A stretch of 61,793 nucleotides of DNA from Lentibacillus saliphilus (GCF_019093865.1 NZ_JABJXD010000003.1:310715-372507), one strand, 5' to 3'. Shown: positions 31,521 to 41,563, numbered from the stretch's first letter. The notes: a model not told the origin generated them from the letters alone. Numbers and translations are program-made.

Positions 31521-32798
31521 TTAGTTAAATTGAATCATAAAGTATTTTTTCTTACCGCGTCTTATGATGGTAAATTGGTCTTCAATACGGTCACTTCCAC
31601 TCACCACGTGAGAAACATCTTGATTCCGCTCACCATTAATGTAAATGGCACCGTTATTGATATCCTCGCGAGCTTGCCGTTTTGATGATGAAATGCCAGC
31701 TTCAACGAGAAGATCAACAAGACCAATATCTGCTTTCTCTACATCGCTCGCAGGAACATCCTTGAAGCCTTGTTTGATTTCATCAGCTGTCAAGCTTGAT
31801 AAATCACCACTGAACAAAGCTGTTGTAATCTTTTGCGCTTGATCAAGTGCTTCTTGACCGTGTAAGCTTCTCGTCATTTCTTCAGCTAAGCGCTTTTGAG
31901 CGACGCGTTGTCCGGGCTGGTTAGCCACTTCCCATTCAAGAGCTTCCATGTCCTCATCCGAAAGGAATGTAAAATACTGCAAAAATTTAATAACATCGCG
32001 GTCATCAGTGTTGATCCAAAACTGGTAAAATTCATATGGTGTCGTTTTAACAGGATCAAGCCAAATAGCGCCACCAGCTGTTTTCCCGAATTTCGTGCCA
32101 TCTGCTTTTGTAATTAACGGTACAGTAAGACCATATACGTTGATCTCTTCTGTTTGATCTTCACGTGACCGGCGAATGAGCTCCATCCCAGCTGTAATAT
32201 TGCCCCACTGATCACTGCCACCGATTTGTAATGTACAGTTTTCTTCTTCATAAAGCTTTTGGAAATCAAGTGACTGTAAAATCATATAGCTGAATTCAGT
32301 GTATGAAATCCCTTGTTCAATTCGTGCAGATACGGACTCTTTTCCCAGCATGTAGTTAATACCAAAGTGTTTACCCGCATCACGTAAAAAATCAATGACA
32401 GTCATTTGTGATAACCAGTCGTGATTGTTTCTAACAACAACAGGATTTTCTTCGTTGCTATTGTCGACATCTAGAAAGCGAACAATTTGCTGACGAATTT
32501 TATCACTAAAGCCTTTAACGACCTCTGTCGTATTTAATGAACGTTCACTGGAACGACCGCTCGGGTCACCAATCATTCCGGTGCCACCACCAACAAGTGC
32601 AATCGGTTTATGGCCTGCTTTCTGAAAACGCTTGAGCATCGTTAAAGGAACTAAATGACCAATATGTAAGCTGTCACCAGTCGGATCAAATCCGCAATAC
32701 AATGTCACTTCCTCAGTAGCCAGCTTTTTCTTTAAGCCTTCTAAATCTGTTGTTTGATTGATCAGCCCTCTTTTGTCAAGATCCTGCAATATATCCAT
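31521..32798 (-). CDS. tyrS: Tyrosyl-tRNA synthetase
   Basis: A 425-residue class I synthetase. HIGH-type motif HIGHLVPL in the Rossmann domain, GSDQWGNITAG in the tyrosine/tRNA site, KFGKTAGG as the KMSKS-type loop, and a C-terminal S4 RNA-binding domain (about residues 355-420). It charges tRNA-Tyr with tyrosine. RBS GGAGTG. The leader (32799-32960) contains a terminator with T-box-like features, see separate entry. Confidence 0.97.
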   Translation of the reverse strand: MDILQDLDKRGLINQTTDLEGLKKKLATEEVTLYCGFDPTGDSLHIGHLVPLTMLKRFQKAGHKPIALVGGGTGMIGDPSGRSSERSLNTTEVVKGFSDKIRQQIVRFLDVDNSNEENPVVVRNNHDWLSQMTVIDFLRDAGKHFGINYMLGKESVSARIEQGISYTEFSYMILQSLDFQKLYEEENCTLQIGGSDQWGNITAGMELIRRSREDQTEEINVYGLTVPLITKADGTKFGKTAGGAIWLDPVKTTPYEFYQFWINTDDRDVIKFLQYFTFLSDEDMEALEWEVANQPGQRVAQKRLAEEMTRSLHGQEALDQAQKITTALFSGDLSSLTADEIKQGFKDVPASDVEKADIGLVDLLVEAGISSSKRQAREDINNGAIYINGERNQDVSHVVSGSDRIEDQFTIIRRGKKKYFMIQFN

Positions 32799-32831
32799 TC
32801 TTCACACTCCAATTATTAAATCATTAATATG

Positions 32832-32890
32832 AAAAAACCCGCCCTTATAATCGATTAAGGGGCGCGCTAAATTCGCTTACCACACTTTTA
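32832..32890 (-). promoter_or_regulatory. Leader terminator of tyrS with T-box-like 3' half
   Basis: Reading leftward: GTGTGGTAAGCG (near 32875-32886), then a stem CGCCCCTTA/TAAGGGCG and a T run (32832-32866). TGGT would pair with the tRNA-Tyr acceptor end (discriminator A), as in T-box antiterminators. The T-box core is not canonical (AAGCG instead of ACCGCG) and I cannot identify a full stem I with a UAC specifier. Confidence 0.4.
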
Positions 32891-33090
32891 TGATGACAAA
32901 TCAAATGACCAAACACTCACTTATTATACGACTGTTCCTTCATCTAAATCGTCAACCTGATGCAGCTCAACATCCACGCATTAATTGGTTCAAAACATTA
33001 CCTAGCATCTTTGATCTTACTTAATGCTATATTAGTACCATATTCCAACAGCTTGTGCAATAGAAAATTAGTCTACGCCCACTTTCAAAA

Positions 33091-33198
33091 TTATGCTATA
33101 ATATAAAATGATGTTTTTTTAGAAGGTGGTCCTAATCGCCCGTATAGACGGTTGGGCCTTTCCCCTTTTGAAACATGCACTTTTAGGAGGTTTATCGT
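33091..33198 (+). promoter_or_regulatory. Promoter and leader of the PBP gene
   Basis: TATAAT at 33097-33102 with extended TG at 33094-33095, followed by a leader with the stem GCCCGT/ACGGttGGGC, and RBS AGGAGG at 33185-33190. The -35 is weak. Confidence 0.5.
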
Positions 33199-36153
33199 GT
33201 GGATGTAAAACAATTATATCATAAATATAAAGAAAAATGGTTGGACTTGTGGCACACTGGAAAACTCCAACGCTCATTCCGGATTACATATGACGTGACT
33301 TGGAACGTCATTCTATTCTTCTTAATTATTGGCTTTATTGGTACCTTTTTTATAGGCGGCGTTGGTGTCGGTTACTTTGCATCACTTGTTAAAGATGAAC
33401 CAATTCGTGATGAGGCAAGTATGGAACAAGCCATTTATAATTACGAGGAAACGTCTAAGCTTTACTTCGCCGATGATATTTACTTCGGCGATGTACAATC
33501 AGATCTACATCGCGAAGAAGTGATGCTAGGCGATGTATCACCTGTTTTGATTGATGCCGTCATCGCAACAGAAGACGAGTATTTTTGGACGCATAATGGT
33601 ATTGTGCCAAAAGCGATTGTCCGTGCAATGGTTCAAGAAGTGACAAATGCGTCAACGAAATCAGGCGGTAGTACTTTAACACAGCAATTAATTAAGAATC
33701 AAATTCTCACAAATGAAGTCTCATTCGAAAGAAAAGCAAAAGAAATTCTTCTAGCGATGAGACTGGAAAACTTTTTTGATAAGGACGAAATTCTAGAAGC
33801 TTACTTAAACATTGTCCCTTACGGTAGAGAAGCTTCTGGTAGAAACATTGCAGGGATACAAACAGCGGCACAGGGGATTTTCGGCGTTGATGCCAAAGAT
33901 GTGACATTACCACAGGCTGCATTCCTTGCTGGTCTTCCACAAAGCCCTTATGCCTACACACCGTTTCAAAATCACGGTGGCTTAAAATCAGAAGAAGGTT
34001 TACAGCCTGGCATTAATCGGATGAAGTCTGTTTTAAAACGGATGTATGAAGAAGCATACATTACCGAAAAAGAATATAAGGATGCATTAGCCCATGATAT
34101 CACGGCTGATTTTACAGATCGAAAAACATCACCACTTGAAAAATATCCTTATTTAACGTTTGAGCTACAAAATCGAGCTGAAGGCATTATTAAAGACATC
34201 TTAGCTAAAGAAGATGGTATTACAAAAGAAGAACTCAATGAAGACGCTGAACTATCAGAGAAATATAACATATTGGCTAAACGGGCGCTCCGGATGGATG
34301 GTTACAATATTCATTCAACCATTGATAAAGATGTTTACGATGCCCTACAAAAAGTTGCCAAAAACTTTGAGCATTATGGACCCAATTGGAAGGGTAACAT
34401 CACGTTCCCTAATGGAGACGTATTAAATAATGTTGATCAACGTGTTGAGACTGGCGCCTACATGGTCGAGAACAGCACTGGCCGTACGATCGCCTTCGTT
34501 GGTGGCCGTGGATATACTCAAGAAAACCAAATTAATTATGCGACCAATGCACCACGATCAAACGGGAGTACGATGAAGCCTTTCGTCTATGGCGCAGCGA
34601 TGGAAAAAGGGCTTACACAACCGGGCTCTCCCATTTTAGATGCACCATTTAAGATGGGGGACTGGGAACCTAATAACGTAAATGAACGTTTCAATGGACT
34701 TGTATCAGCCCGGCACGCACTGACACAATCGATCAACGTGGCTACGATTAGGCTATTTAGTCAATTTGCAAATGATAACATCGTAAATCAATACCTGCGA
34801 CCAATGGGCATCACGACGCTCGGTGACAATGAATATGCTAATTTGGCGCTATCCATTGGTGCTGCGGGAAGAGGTATCACCGTTGAAGAAAATACGAACG
34901 CATTTGCGACATTCGGTAATAATGGCACCTTTGTTGATGCATATATGATTGATAAGATTACGACACAGGATGGAACAGTAGTCTATGAACATGAACCCGT
35001 TAAAAACACCGTATTTTCGCCACAGACCAACTACTTAGCGGTTGATATGATGCGTGACGTCATGTCACAGGGCACAGGGGTTTACGCGAAGTCTTATTTA
35101 AATCATTCGAATGTCGATTGGTTTGGAAAAACTGGGACATCCCAGAAGCGCGGCGATTTATGGTTTGTCGGAGGTAATCCAAATATAACAGTTGGTTCAT
35201 GGATGGGTTACAAATATCAACAGGATCTCGAGTGCTCAGGATGTTCGTTAAGATATTATCAAAAAAATGGGCTCCTCTGGGCATCACTCATCAATGCAGC
35301 AGCAGATGTCCGTCCAGACCTTGTCCTACCCGAAAAAAGATTTCAACGTCCAGAAGGTCTTGTGCAACGAAGTGTTTGTGCAGTCTCAGGGATGTTACCA
35401 TCAGAGTTATGTAGAAAAGTAGGGCTCGTTAGATCAGATTTATTTAATGCCAAATACGCACCAAAAAAAGTGGATGACAGCTTAATCCAAGGGAGCTACG
35501 TCATGGTTGATGGTCAGGCCGTCATCGCAAATCCTAACACACCGAAAGAATTTGTCGAAGGTGACGGTGTCATGTTTAATCCAGAGTTTTTAAAACGAAA
35601 AGGATACGACAAGCTTGATGACTTAACCGAACTTTATTCCCGTATTAATCCAGAAGCTTGGAAGAAAATCGGCATACCGAATACGCATGTGAGTGACACA
35701 CTTAAAAATGACGGTAAGGCACCGACAGCTCCTGGAGGCGTAAAAAAATCAGGCTCCAAACTCGTATGGAAGAAATCCGCTGGCAAAAATGTCATTGGTT
35801 ATCGAATTTACCGCGCCAATCAACAAGGTGATCCGTTCAAAGTAATCGGTCATACAACTGATACGTCTTATCGAGTTGGAAACGGCAACGGCATTTATCA
35901 CATAAAAGCCGTCAACTACTTTGGTCTTGAATCTGCCGCTTCAAATGAAATATCGGTTGGTGATGTGACTGACAAGCCAGAAGATCAGCCAGATGAAGAC
36001 AATGATGACTCGAATGATGATTCAGATGAAGACAATTCAAATGGTGATCAAGATGAAGACAATGGTGAGGATGGCTCCAATAACCAGGGTGAAGATAACA
36101 CTAACAATGGTGAACCTGACCAAGAAAATAACACCACTGAACAAACACCTTAG
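33199..36153 (+). CDS. Class A penicillin-binding protein (PBP1A family)
   Basis: A 984-residue bifunctional wall synthase. Cytoplasmic tail and TM segment (about 36-62), GT51 transglycosylase (about 85-260; ATEDEYFWTHNG and GGSTLTQQLIKN), transpeptidase (about 400-690; STMK, SIN, KTGTS). A fibronectin-type-III-like domain (about 820-905) precedes an 80-residue extremely acidic Asp/Glu/Asn/Ser tail. GTG start behind AGGAGG. The acidic tail suggests a surface-exposed, possibly salt-adapted end. It takes the place of acsA between tyrS and acuA of B. subtilis. Terminator at 36179-36204. Confidence 0.94.
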   Translation: MDVKQLYHKYKEKWLDLWHTGKLQRSFRITYDVTWNVILFFLIIGFIGTFFIGGVGVGYFASLVKDEPIRDEASMEQAIYNYEETSKLYFADDIYFGDVQSDLHREEVMLGDVSPVLIDAVIATEDEYFWTHNGIVPKAIVRAMVQEVTNASTKSGGSTLTQQLIKNQILTNEVSFERKAKEILLAMRLENFFDKDEILEAYLNIVPYGREASGRNIAGIQTAAQGIFGVDAKDVTLPQAAFLAGLPQSPYAYTPFQNHGGLKSEEGLQPGINRMKSVLKRMYEEAYITEKEYKDALAHDITADFTDRKTSPLEKYPYLTFELQNRAEGIIKDILAKEDGITKEELNEDAELSEKYNILAKRALRMDGYNIHSTIDKDVYDALQKVAKNFEHYGPNWKGNITFPNGDVLNNVDQRVETGAYMVENSTGRTIAFVGGRGYTQENQINYATNAPRSNGSTMKPFVYGAAMEKGLTQPGSPILDAPFKMGDWEPNNVNERFNGLVSARHALTQSINVATIRLFSQFANDNIVNQYLRPMGITTLGDNEYANLALSIGAAGRGITVEENTNAFATFGNNGTFVDAYMIDKITTQDGTVVYEHEPVKNTVFSPQTNYLAVDMMRDVMSQGTGVYAKSYLNHSNVDWFGKTGTSQKRGDLWFVGGNPNITVGSWMGYKYQQDLECSGCSLRYYQKNGLLWASLINAAADVRPDLVLPEKRFQRPEGLVQRSVCAVSGMLPSELCRKVGLVRSDLFNAKYAPKKVDDSLIQGSYVMVDGQAVIANPNTPKEFVEGDGVMFNPEFLKRKGYDKLDDLTELYSRINPEAWKKIGIPNTHVSDTLKNDGKAPTAPGGVKKSGSKLVWKKSAGKNVIGYRIYRANQQGDPFKVIGHTTDTSYRVGNGNGIYHIKAVNYFGLESAASNEISVGDVTDKPEDQPDEDNDDSNDDSDEDNSNGDQDEDNGEDGSNNQGEDNTNNGEPDQENNTTEQTP

Positions 36154-36178
36154 TCCAGCACAGCCAACTATTAAATGA

Positions 36179-36204
36179 GACTGCCGACAGCGGCAGTCTT
36201 TTTC
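36179..36204 (+). terminator. Terminator after the PBP gene
   Basis: GACTGCCG with CGGCAGTC followed by TTTTT. Confidence 0.85.
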
Positions 36205-36287
36205 TTATCCTTTTTTCACTTTTAACTAAACGTCACTGCAATCTTCCTGTATAATGGATACAATATCATGATTTAGGTGGTGGGAAA

Positions 36288-36941
36288 ATGAATCATACAA
36301 AAACACACCATGCGATCGAACGAAAAACAAACGACGGCACCATCGTTATAGAAGGGCCGGTCTCAGAAAAGACATTGAACCAATATGAATTTCATGAACA
36401 GCTCACAGCTTTTAGACCTCCGCAAAAGCAATTTGAGGCGTTAAAGAGCATCGCTGATTTACCTGAAGGCCGAATTATAATCGCCAGAACCGAAGATACA
36501 ATCATCGGTTACGTAACCTACTTACATGCTGATCCACTTGAACGGTGGTCTGAATTCAATATGGAAGAACTGATCGTGCTCGGGGCTGTAGAAGTAATCC
36601 CAGCTTACAGAAGCGCTAAAATTGCTTCAGGCCTACTTGAGGTGTCCATGATGGATGAATACATGGAAAACTATATCGTCATATCCACAGAATATTATTG
36701 GCATTGGGACTTAGACGGCACACGGTTAAGCATTTGGGACTATCGCAAAATGATGGAAAAAATGATGGCTAAGGGCGGGCTTACACCTGCACCAACTGAT
36801 GATCCGGAAATTATTTCACATCCGGCTAACTGTCTGATGGTCCGTATCGGAAAAAACGTCCAGGAAGCAACGATAAAACAATTTGACCAGCTGCGTTTTC
36901 TGACACGTCATCAATACCGTTCTATGAGGGAGGGATTGTAA
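36288..36941 (+). CDS. acuA: Protein acetyltransferase AcuA
   Basis: A 217-residue GNAT-family protein. In B. subtilis AcuA acetylates and inactivates acetyl-CoA synthetase AcsA, allowing reversible control with AcuC. The central region (about 85-150) holds the GNAT core; no pyrophosphate-binding Q/RxxGxG/A is perfect, as is typical of AcuA. acsA is not beside it here, so the substrate must lie elsewhere. RBS GGTGGTGGG. Ends immediately before acuB. Confidence 0.88.
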   Translation: MNHTKTHHAIERKTNDGTIVIEGPVSEKTLNQYEFHEQLTAFRPPQKQFEALKSIADLPEGRIIIARTEDTIIGYVTYLHADPLERWSEFNMEELIVLGAVEVIPAYRSAKIASGLLEVSMMDEYMENYIVISTEYYWHWDLDGTRLSIWDYRKMMEKMMAKGGLTPAPTDDPEIISHPANCLMVRIGKNVQEATIKQFDQLRFLTRHQYRSMREGL

Positions 36942-37592
36942 ATGCTCGTGGAAGAGATTATGACAACGAATGTCAGGACTTTACCACCTGATGCTTCAAT
37001 TGCTGAAGCGCTGAGCATGTTACAGGAACATCGAATTCGTCACATTCCAATCGTTGACGAACAGAAGCATGTCATTGGTATCGTTTCAGATCGAGACGTT
37101 CGTGATGCAAGTCCATCCATTTTTGACAAGCGTCAAGATTCTATTACGATGCAAAAGACTATTGAAACGATTATGAGCCACCCTGTCGTTACGGTTCATC
37201 CGCTCGATTTTGTTGAAGATATTGCTAGAATTTTTCACGATCAAGAATTTGCCTGTGTCCCAGTTGTAAAAAGTGGTCGCCTCGTAGGTATGGTTACAGA
37301 GAAGGACATGCTTTATACACTCATTCAATTAACAGGAACTCACGTTCAAAGCTCTCACATTGAAGTTAAAGTGCCACATCGACCTGGAATCTTACCTGAG
37401 GTCACGGAGATATTTGGCCAGCATAATGTGAATATCGTATCGTTATTAATTTATCCATATAAGGATGATCCGAACTATAAAATTCTTGTATTTCGCATTC
37501 AGACCATGAATCCTATTCCCATTATCCAGGATTTAAGGAATGCGGGCTACACGCTTCTCTGGCCAAATGAACAGATGGGGCCACAGCTATGA
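36942..37592 (+). CDS. acuB: Acetoin utilization protein AcuB (CBS-CBS-ACT)
   Basis: A 216-residue protein with two CBS domains (about 1-60 and 75-135) and a C-terminal ACT domain (about 140-210; VKVPHRPGILPEVTEIFG). Such domains bind adenosyl ligands and amino acids; the precise function of AcuB is not known. RBS GGAGGGA; starts one base after acuA and overlaps acuC by four bases, giving a tight acuABC operon. Confidence 0.9.
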   Translation: MLVEEIMTTNVRTLPPDASIAEALSMLQEHRIRHIPIVDEQKHVIGIVSDRDVRDASPSIFDKRQDSITMQKTIETIMSHPVVTVHPLDFVEDIARIFHDQEFACVPVVKSGRLVGMVTEKDMLYTLIQLTGTHVQSSHIEVKVPHRPGILPEVTEIFGQHNVNIVSLLIYPYKDDPNYKILVFRIQTMNPIPIIQDLRNAGYTLLWPNEQMGPQL

Positions 37593-38746
37593 CATGTCGG
37601 AGCGCGTTTATATACTCGGACACGATGTTAAAGTATCACTTTCATGCTAATCATCCGTTCAATCAGACGCGGGTCCAGCTGACTAAAGAGCTCCTCGAAA
37701 CGTCGGGTATCCTTAATGAAGATGATATTGTTACACCTAGGCAGGCTACAGATGATGAGCTGGCACTTTTTCACGATCGTCGTTATATAAAAGCTGTTAA
37801 ACAAGCAAGTACAGGAAGTCTTTCTGACCATGACGCACATCAATACGGGCTAAATACTGAAGACACCCCCATTTTTCAGCATATGCATGAAGCGGCTAGC
37901 TCTCTCGTTGGCGGAACGCTTGCTGCAGTTGATGCTGTATTAAGCGGGCAAGTCGATCATGCATTAAACTTAGGTGGCGGACTTCATCATGGTCTTAAGC
38001 ATAAAGCATCTGGATTCTGTATTTATAATGATGGTGCGATTGCTATCAAATATATTAGAGAGCATTACGATTATAAAGTATTGTATGTTGATACAGATGC
38101 ACATCATGGAGATGGCGTGCAGTGGGCCTTTTATGAGGATCCTAATGTATGTACCCTATCTATCCATGAGACCGGGCGTTATTTATTTCCTGGTACAGGA
38201 GATGTGAATGAACGTGGCATAAAAATGGGACATGGGTATTCATTTAATATACCAATTGATGCATTCACTGAGGACGGGTCGTTTATACACAGTTATGAAA
38301 CAGCATTAAGACATGTTATTGAATTTTTTAAACCAGACGTGATTGTGACTCAAAATGGCGCAGATGCTCATGTTTATGACCCACTTACCCATTTATGTTC
38401 AACGATGGAGACGTTTGAAGCTATTCCACTGCTCGCTCATAAACTCGCTCATGAATATTGTGATGGTCGATGGATTGCGACTGGTGGGGGCGGCTATGAC
38501 ATGTGGCGTACTGTCCCGCGTGCTTGGGCGCAAATATGGAGCGTCATGAAAACCGGACAAGTCCAAACTGGCTTGCTGCCAAAGGGATGGCTTGATACAT
38601 GGCAAGATCAAGCAGAAGTTGATCTCCCAACAACTTGGCATGACACGCCAAATATTGTGCCTCATATTCCTAGAGCGCCTGATATTATTGAAAAAAATGA
38701 AGTCACATTGCGCCATGCATTAAAGTACGCACAGACCGAAGCATAG
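37589..38746 (+). CDS. acuC: Histone-deacetylase-like protein AcuC
   Basis: A 385-residue zinc-dependent deacetylase of the class I HDAC fold. Catalytic motifs: GGGLHHGLKHKASGFCIYND, DTDAHHGDGVQW, and GADAHVYDPL. In B. subtilis AcuC removes the acetyl group placed by AcuA on AcsA. Start ATG overlaps acuB. The terminal third is less conserved but complete. The next gene starts 42 bases later with its own RBS. Confidence 0.93.
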   Translation: MTCRSAFIYSDTMLKYHFHANHPFNQTRVQLTKELLETSGILNEDDIVTPRQATDDELALFHDRRYIKAVKQASTGSLSDHDAHQYGLNTEDTPIFQHMHEAASSLVGGTLAAVDAVLSGQVDHALNLGGGLHHGLKHKASGFCIYNDGAIAIKYIREHYDYKVLYVDTDAHHGDGVQWAFYEDPNVCTLSIHETGRYLFPGTGDVNERGIKMGHGYSFNIPIDAFTEDGSFIHSYETALRHVIEFFKPDVIVTQNGADAHVYDPLTHLCSTMETFEAIPLLAHKLAHEYCDGRWIATGGGGYDMWRTVPRAWAQIWSVMKTGQVQTGLLPKGWLDTWQDQAEVDLPTTWHDTPNIVPHIPRAPDIIEKNEVTLRHALKYAQTEA

Positions 38747-38788
38747 ATGATCACGTATCATTTTTTCTTTGTTGAAAGGAGCATTTAA

Positions 38789-40276
38789 ATGAATCTTCAA
38801 TTATTGCTCGATAAAATTGATATTATAGAATGCTACGAACCGATCGAAGCGCCAATTACAGGAATTTCTTATCATTCGCAGCGTGTTGAGCCTGGGCATT
38901 TATTTGTGTGTATTCTCGGATACAAAACAGATGGTCATCAATATTTATCCAATGCTGTCGCTAACGGTGCTAAAGCAGCAATCGTTCAAACGATTCAAAA
39001 GGATATTAGCATCCCACAATACAAGGTCAAAAATAGTCGTGCTGCCCTTGCTCAATTGAGTGTATATTATTATGGAAATCCTTCAGAGCGTATGAACATG
39101 ATTGGCATTACCGCAACGAATGGTAAAACGACGACTGCATATATGACCAATGCGATATTAGAAGCTAACAAGCTTACAACAGGACTAATTGGAACTGTAA
39201 ATGTGAAAATTGGCGATACCTCTTACCCAGCTGAACTCACAACACCAGAGTCGTTGGAGTCACAGTATTTTCTAAAAAGGATGTCCGACAAGCACGTGTC
39301 ACATGTTACGATGGAAGTATCTTCAGCTGCTCAACACATGCATAGAACGGATCATATTGACTTTGATATCGTTACGTTTAATAATATCGGACGTGAGCAT
39401 ATTGATACACACGGTTCATTTGCTAATTATGTGGCAGCAAAGTCTCAACTCATCAAGCATGCCAAAAAAGACGCCTTTGCGATTTTAAATTTGGACGATG
39501 AGGTCTCTGCTTCTTTAGCCGATCAAACAAATGCCCATGTGATTACATTCAGTGTTAATAAGCGTATTGGTCATTTAACGTGCAAGCATTTGGATATGTC
39601 AAAAGGACGCCCATCGTTTACAGTTGAGCTTCTTAAACCCATTAGAGTGAATGAATATCTATCTTACGAACCTATGGAATTCAACATTGATATGGCTGTT
39701 CCTGGCATTCATTCCGTGTATAATTCGATGGTCGCGATTACGATTGGTCTGCTGCTCGGCATTCCGATACCGGTCATTCAAAAAGCGCTCAAAAGCTTTG
39801 AAGGTGTTGAGCGACGCTTTCAATTTATTCATGATGGTGACATTAAAATACTGGACGATCATTTTGCTAATCCAGGTAATATTGATATTACAATGGCAAC
39901 ATTACAGCGTATGGACCATGAGCAGTTACATTTGGTCTACGCAATTCGTGGACAGCGCGGTCCCGTCGTTAATCGTGAAAACGCAGAATCAATTGTTAAA
40001 TGGGCTAAAACGCTCGATATCCATCATATAATCGCAACCAAAAGTATCTCTCATGTCACAGATAGAGATATGGTCACACAAGAGGAAGAAGAAGCCTTTC
40101 TCGAAGTGATGTCCAAAGCGGGTATGACCGTAACACTGTTTGATGATTTACCCGATGCCATTCATGCATCACTTAAAGAAGCAAAACACGGTGACTTAGT
40201 CTTACTTGCAGGCTGTCAAGGTATGGATGCTGGGGCAGACATCGTGCGCGCTCACATCAAATCTGCCATCACCTAA
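38789..40276 (+). CDS. Diverged Mur ligase (MurE-like), part of a D-Asp peptide cluster
   Basis: A 495-residue three-domain Mur ligase. Walker-type loop TATNGKTTT (108-116), EVSSAAQHMHR, and the N-terminal UDP-binding part resemble MurE. The C-terminal domain lacks the MurE hallmarks: no DNPR loop (the site reads ATKSISH) and no GKGHE (GCQGMDAG instead). It therefore probably adds a residue other than DAP. RBS AAAGGAG. It is the first gene of a four-gene run with an ATP-grasp ligase, a second MurE and an aspartate racemase. Confidence 0.75.
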   Translation: MNLQLLLDKIDIIECYEPIEAPITGISYHSQRVEPGHLFVCILGYKTDGHQYLSNAVANGAKAAIVQTIQKDISIPQYKVKNSRAALAQLSVYYYGNPSERMNMIGITATNGKTTTAYMTNAILEANKLTTGLIGTVNVKIGDTSYPAELTTPESLESQYFLKRMSDKHVSHVTMEVSSAAQHMHRTDHIDFDIVTFNNIGREHIDTHGSFANYVAAKSQLIKHAKKDAFAILNLDDEVSASLADQTNAHVITFSVNKRIGHLTCKHLDMSKGRPSFTVELLKPIRVNEYLSYEPMEFNIDMAVPGIHSVYNSMVAITIGLLLGIPIPVIQKALKSFEGVERRFQFIHDGDIKILDDHFANPGNIDITMATLQRMDHEQLHLVYAIRGQRGPVVNRENAESIVKWAKTLDIHHIIATKSISHVTDRDMVTQEEEEAFLEVMSKAGMTVTLFDDLPDAIHASLKEAKHGDLVLLAGCQGMDAGADIVRAHIKSAIT

Positions 40277-40291
40277 CATGATGTTAGAGAT

Positions 40292-40309
40292 CTTCCCGCA
40301 TGCGCGGGT
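40292..40309 (+). other. GC-rich hairpin in the ligase cluster
   Basis: CCCGCatGCGCGGG between the first Mur ligase and the ATP-grasp gene, without a T run. Possible processing or partial termination site. Confidence 0.35.
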
Positions 40310-40351
40310 ATTTATGCACGTTATTATATGGTAATTCAAGGAGTTGTTTGT

Positions 40352-41539
40352 ATGCAACATAAAGCTGTTGTACTAGGAAATAATTATTATATCGGTTTAA
40401 GTACCATTCGTTGTCTCGGAGCACAAGGTATTCATACAGTTGCTGCCGATTATTCAGACACAGGCACGTATGGCGCGCAATCTAAATATTGCTCAGAAAA
40501 ACTTATCCTACCGCATTACAAGGAGGATACGTCACATTTTATTGAAACATTAATTTCTTATGCGCAACAACAGGATGCTAAGCCTGTTTTGATTCCTTGT
40601 CACGACTCTTATCTCGAAATCATTGATCAACATCTAGATATGTTAAAGGAACACTACCTACTCCCTGACATGGAGCAAGGTCTTTACACGACAGTTATGG
40701 ATAAAGAAACATTACACCAGCTCGCTGTCGAAAAAGGCATTCGTGTTCCTGAAACCGTCTATTTAAATGATGAACATTTCGCTGACAAAATTGAAGAAGT
40801 CATTCAATTTCCATGTTTGGTCAAGCCTGTTGATTCACCAACGTTTGTGAATACATTCCGACGCAAACTGTTTAAAGTTTATAATATGGATGAATTAAAT
40901 GACGCTGTTGCCAAAGCAAAAGAGGCAGGTTTAGAAGTCATCATACAAAGAATTATTCCAGGCTTTGACGATCATATGCATACATTTGATGCATACTTAG
41001 ATCAAACATCTAAAGTGACCCATTGGACAACATGTCAAAAGTTTAGACAGTATCCGATTAACTTCGGTGCGTCTGTCTATACGGTCCAAAAGCATATTCC
41101 AGAGCTTTACGAAATCGGCGCAAATTTTCTTGAAAGTATTGGTTACAAGGGATTTGCTGAGATTGAATTTAAAAAAGATGAAGCGACAGGTGAATTTTAT
41201 CTCATTGAAATTAATGCGCGTATCACGAACTTTAACCATATGCTGCATGATATTGGCTTAAACTTCCCATACATTATGTACATGGAGCTTATTGGACAGC
41301 CGTTAGAGCCAAAAGCGGTCACACATACAACAAACCGAGCGTTTTGGTATGCACAGGAAGATTTAATGGCTATAAAGGACTACATTAAAACAAAGCAGCT
41401 TTCTATTGGAACTGTCGTCAAGTCTATGTTCAGACCTAAAACGTGTGCGATTTGGAACATTCATGATCCAAAGCCTGCCGTTGCATATTCAAAACAGCTT
41501 GCTGGAAAAGTCGTCAAAAAAGTCACTCGACGGTCATAA
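40352..41539 (+). CDS. ATP-grasp carboxylate-amine ligase, D-aspartate-ligase-like
   Basis: A 395-residue ATP-grasp enzyme. The N-terminal preATP-grasp Rossmann part reads MQHKAVVLGNNYYIGLS. The ATP-grasp has FPCLVKPVDSPTF and the metal-binding EIEFKKD-EFYLIEINARITNF. In fold and in company with an aspartate racemase it resembles the D-Asp ligase (Asl/Aslfm) of Enterococcus faecium, which adds D-Asp to the Lys side chain of the wall precursor. That assignment is by analogy. ATG 40352 follows AAGGAG; an upstream start at 40328 is not needed. Confidence 0.7.
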   Translation: MQHKAVVLGNNYYIGLSTIRCLGAQGIHTVAADYSDTGTYGAQSKYCSEKLILPHYKEDTSHFIETLISYAQQQDAKPVLIPCHDSYLEIIDQHLDMLKEHYLLPDMEQGLYTTVMDKETLHQLAVEKGIRVPETVYLNDEHFADKIEEVIQFPCLVKPVDSPTFVNTFRRKLFKVYNMDELNDAVAKAKEAGLEVIIQRIIPGFDDHMHTFDAYLDQTSKVTHWTTCQKFRQYPINFGASVYTVQKHIPELYEIGANFLESIGYKGFAEIEFKKDEATGEFYLIEINARITNFNHMLHDIGLNFPYIMYMELIGQPLEPKAVTHTTNRAFWYAQEDLMAIKDYIKTKQLSIGTVVKSMFRPKTCAIWNIHDPKPAVAYSKQLAGKVVKKVTRRS

Positions 41540-41563
41540 CTTATTTACAAAGGATGAAACAAC

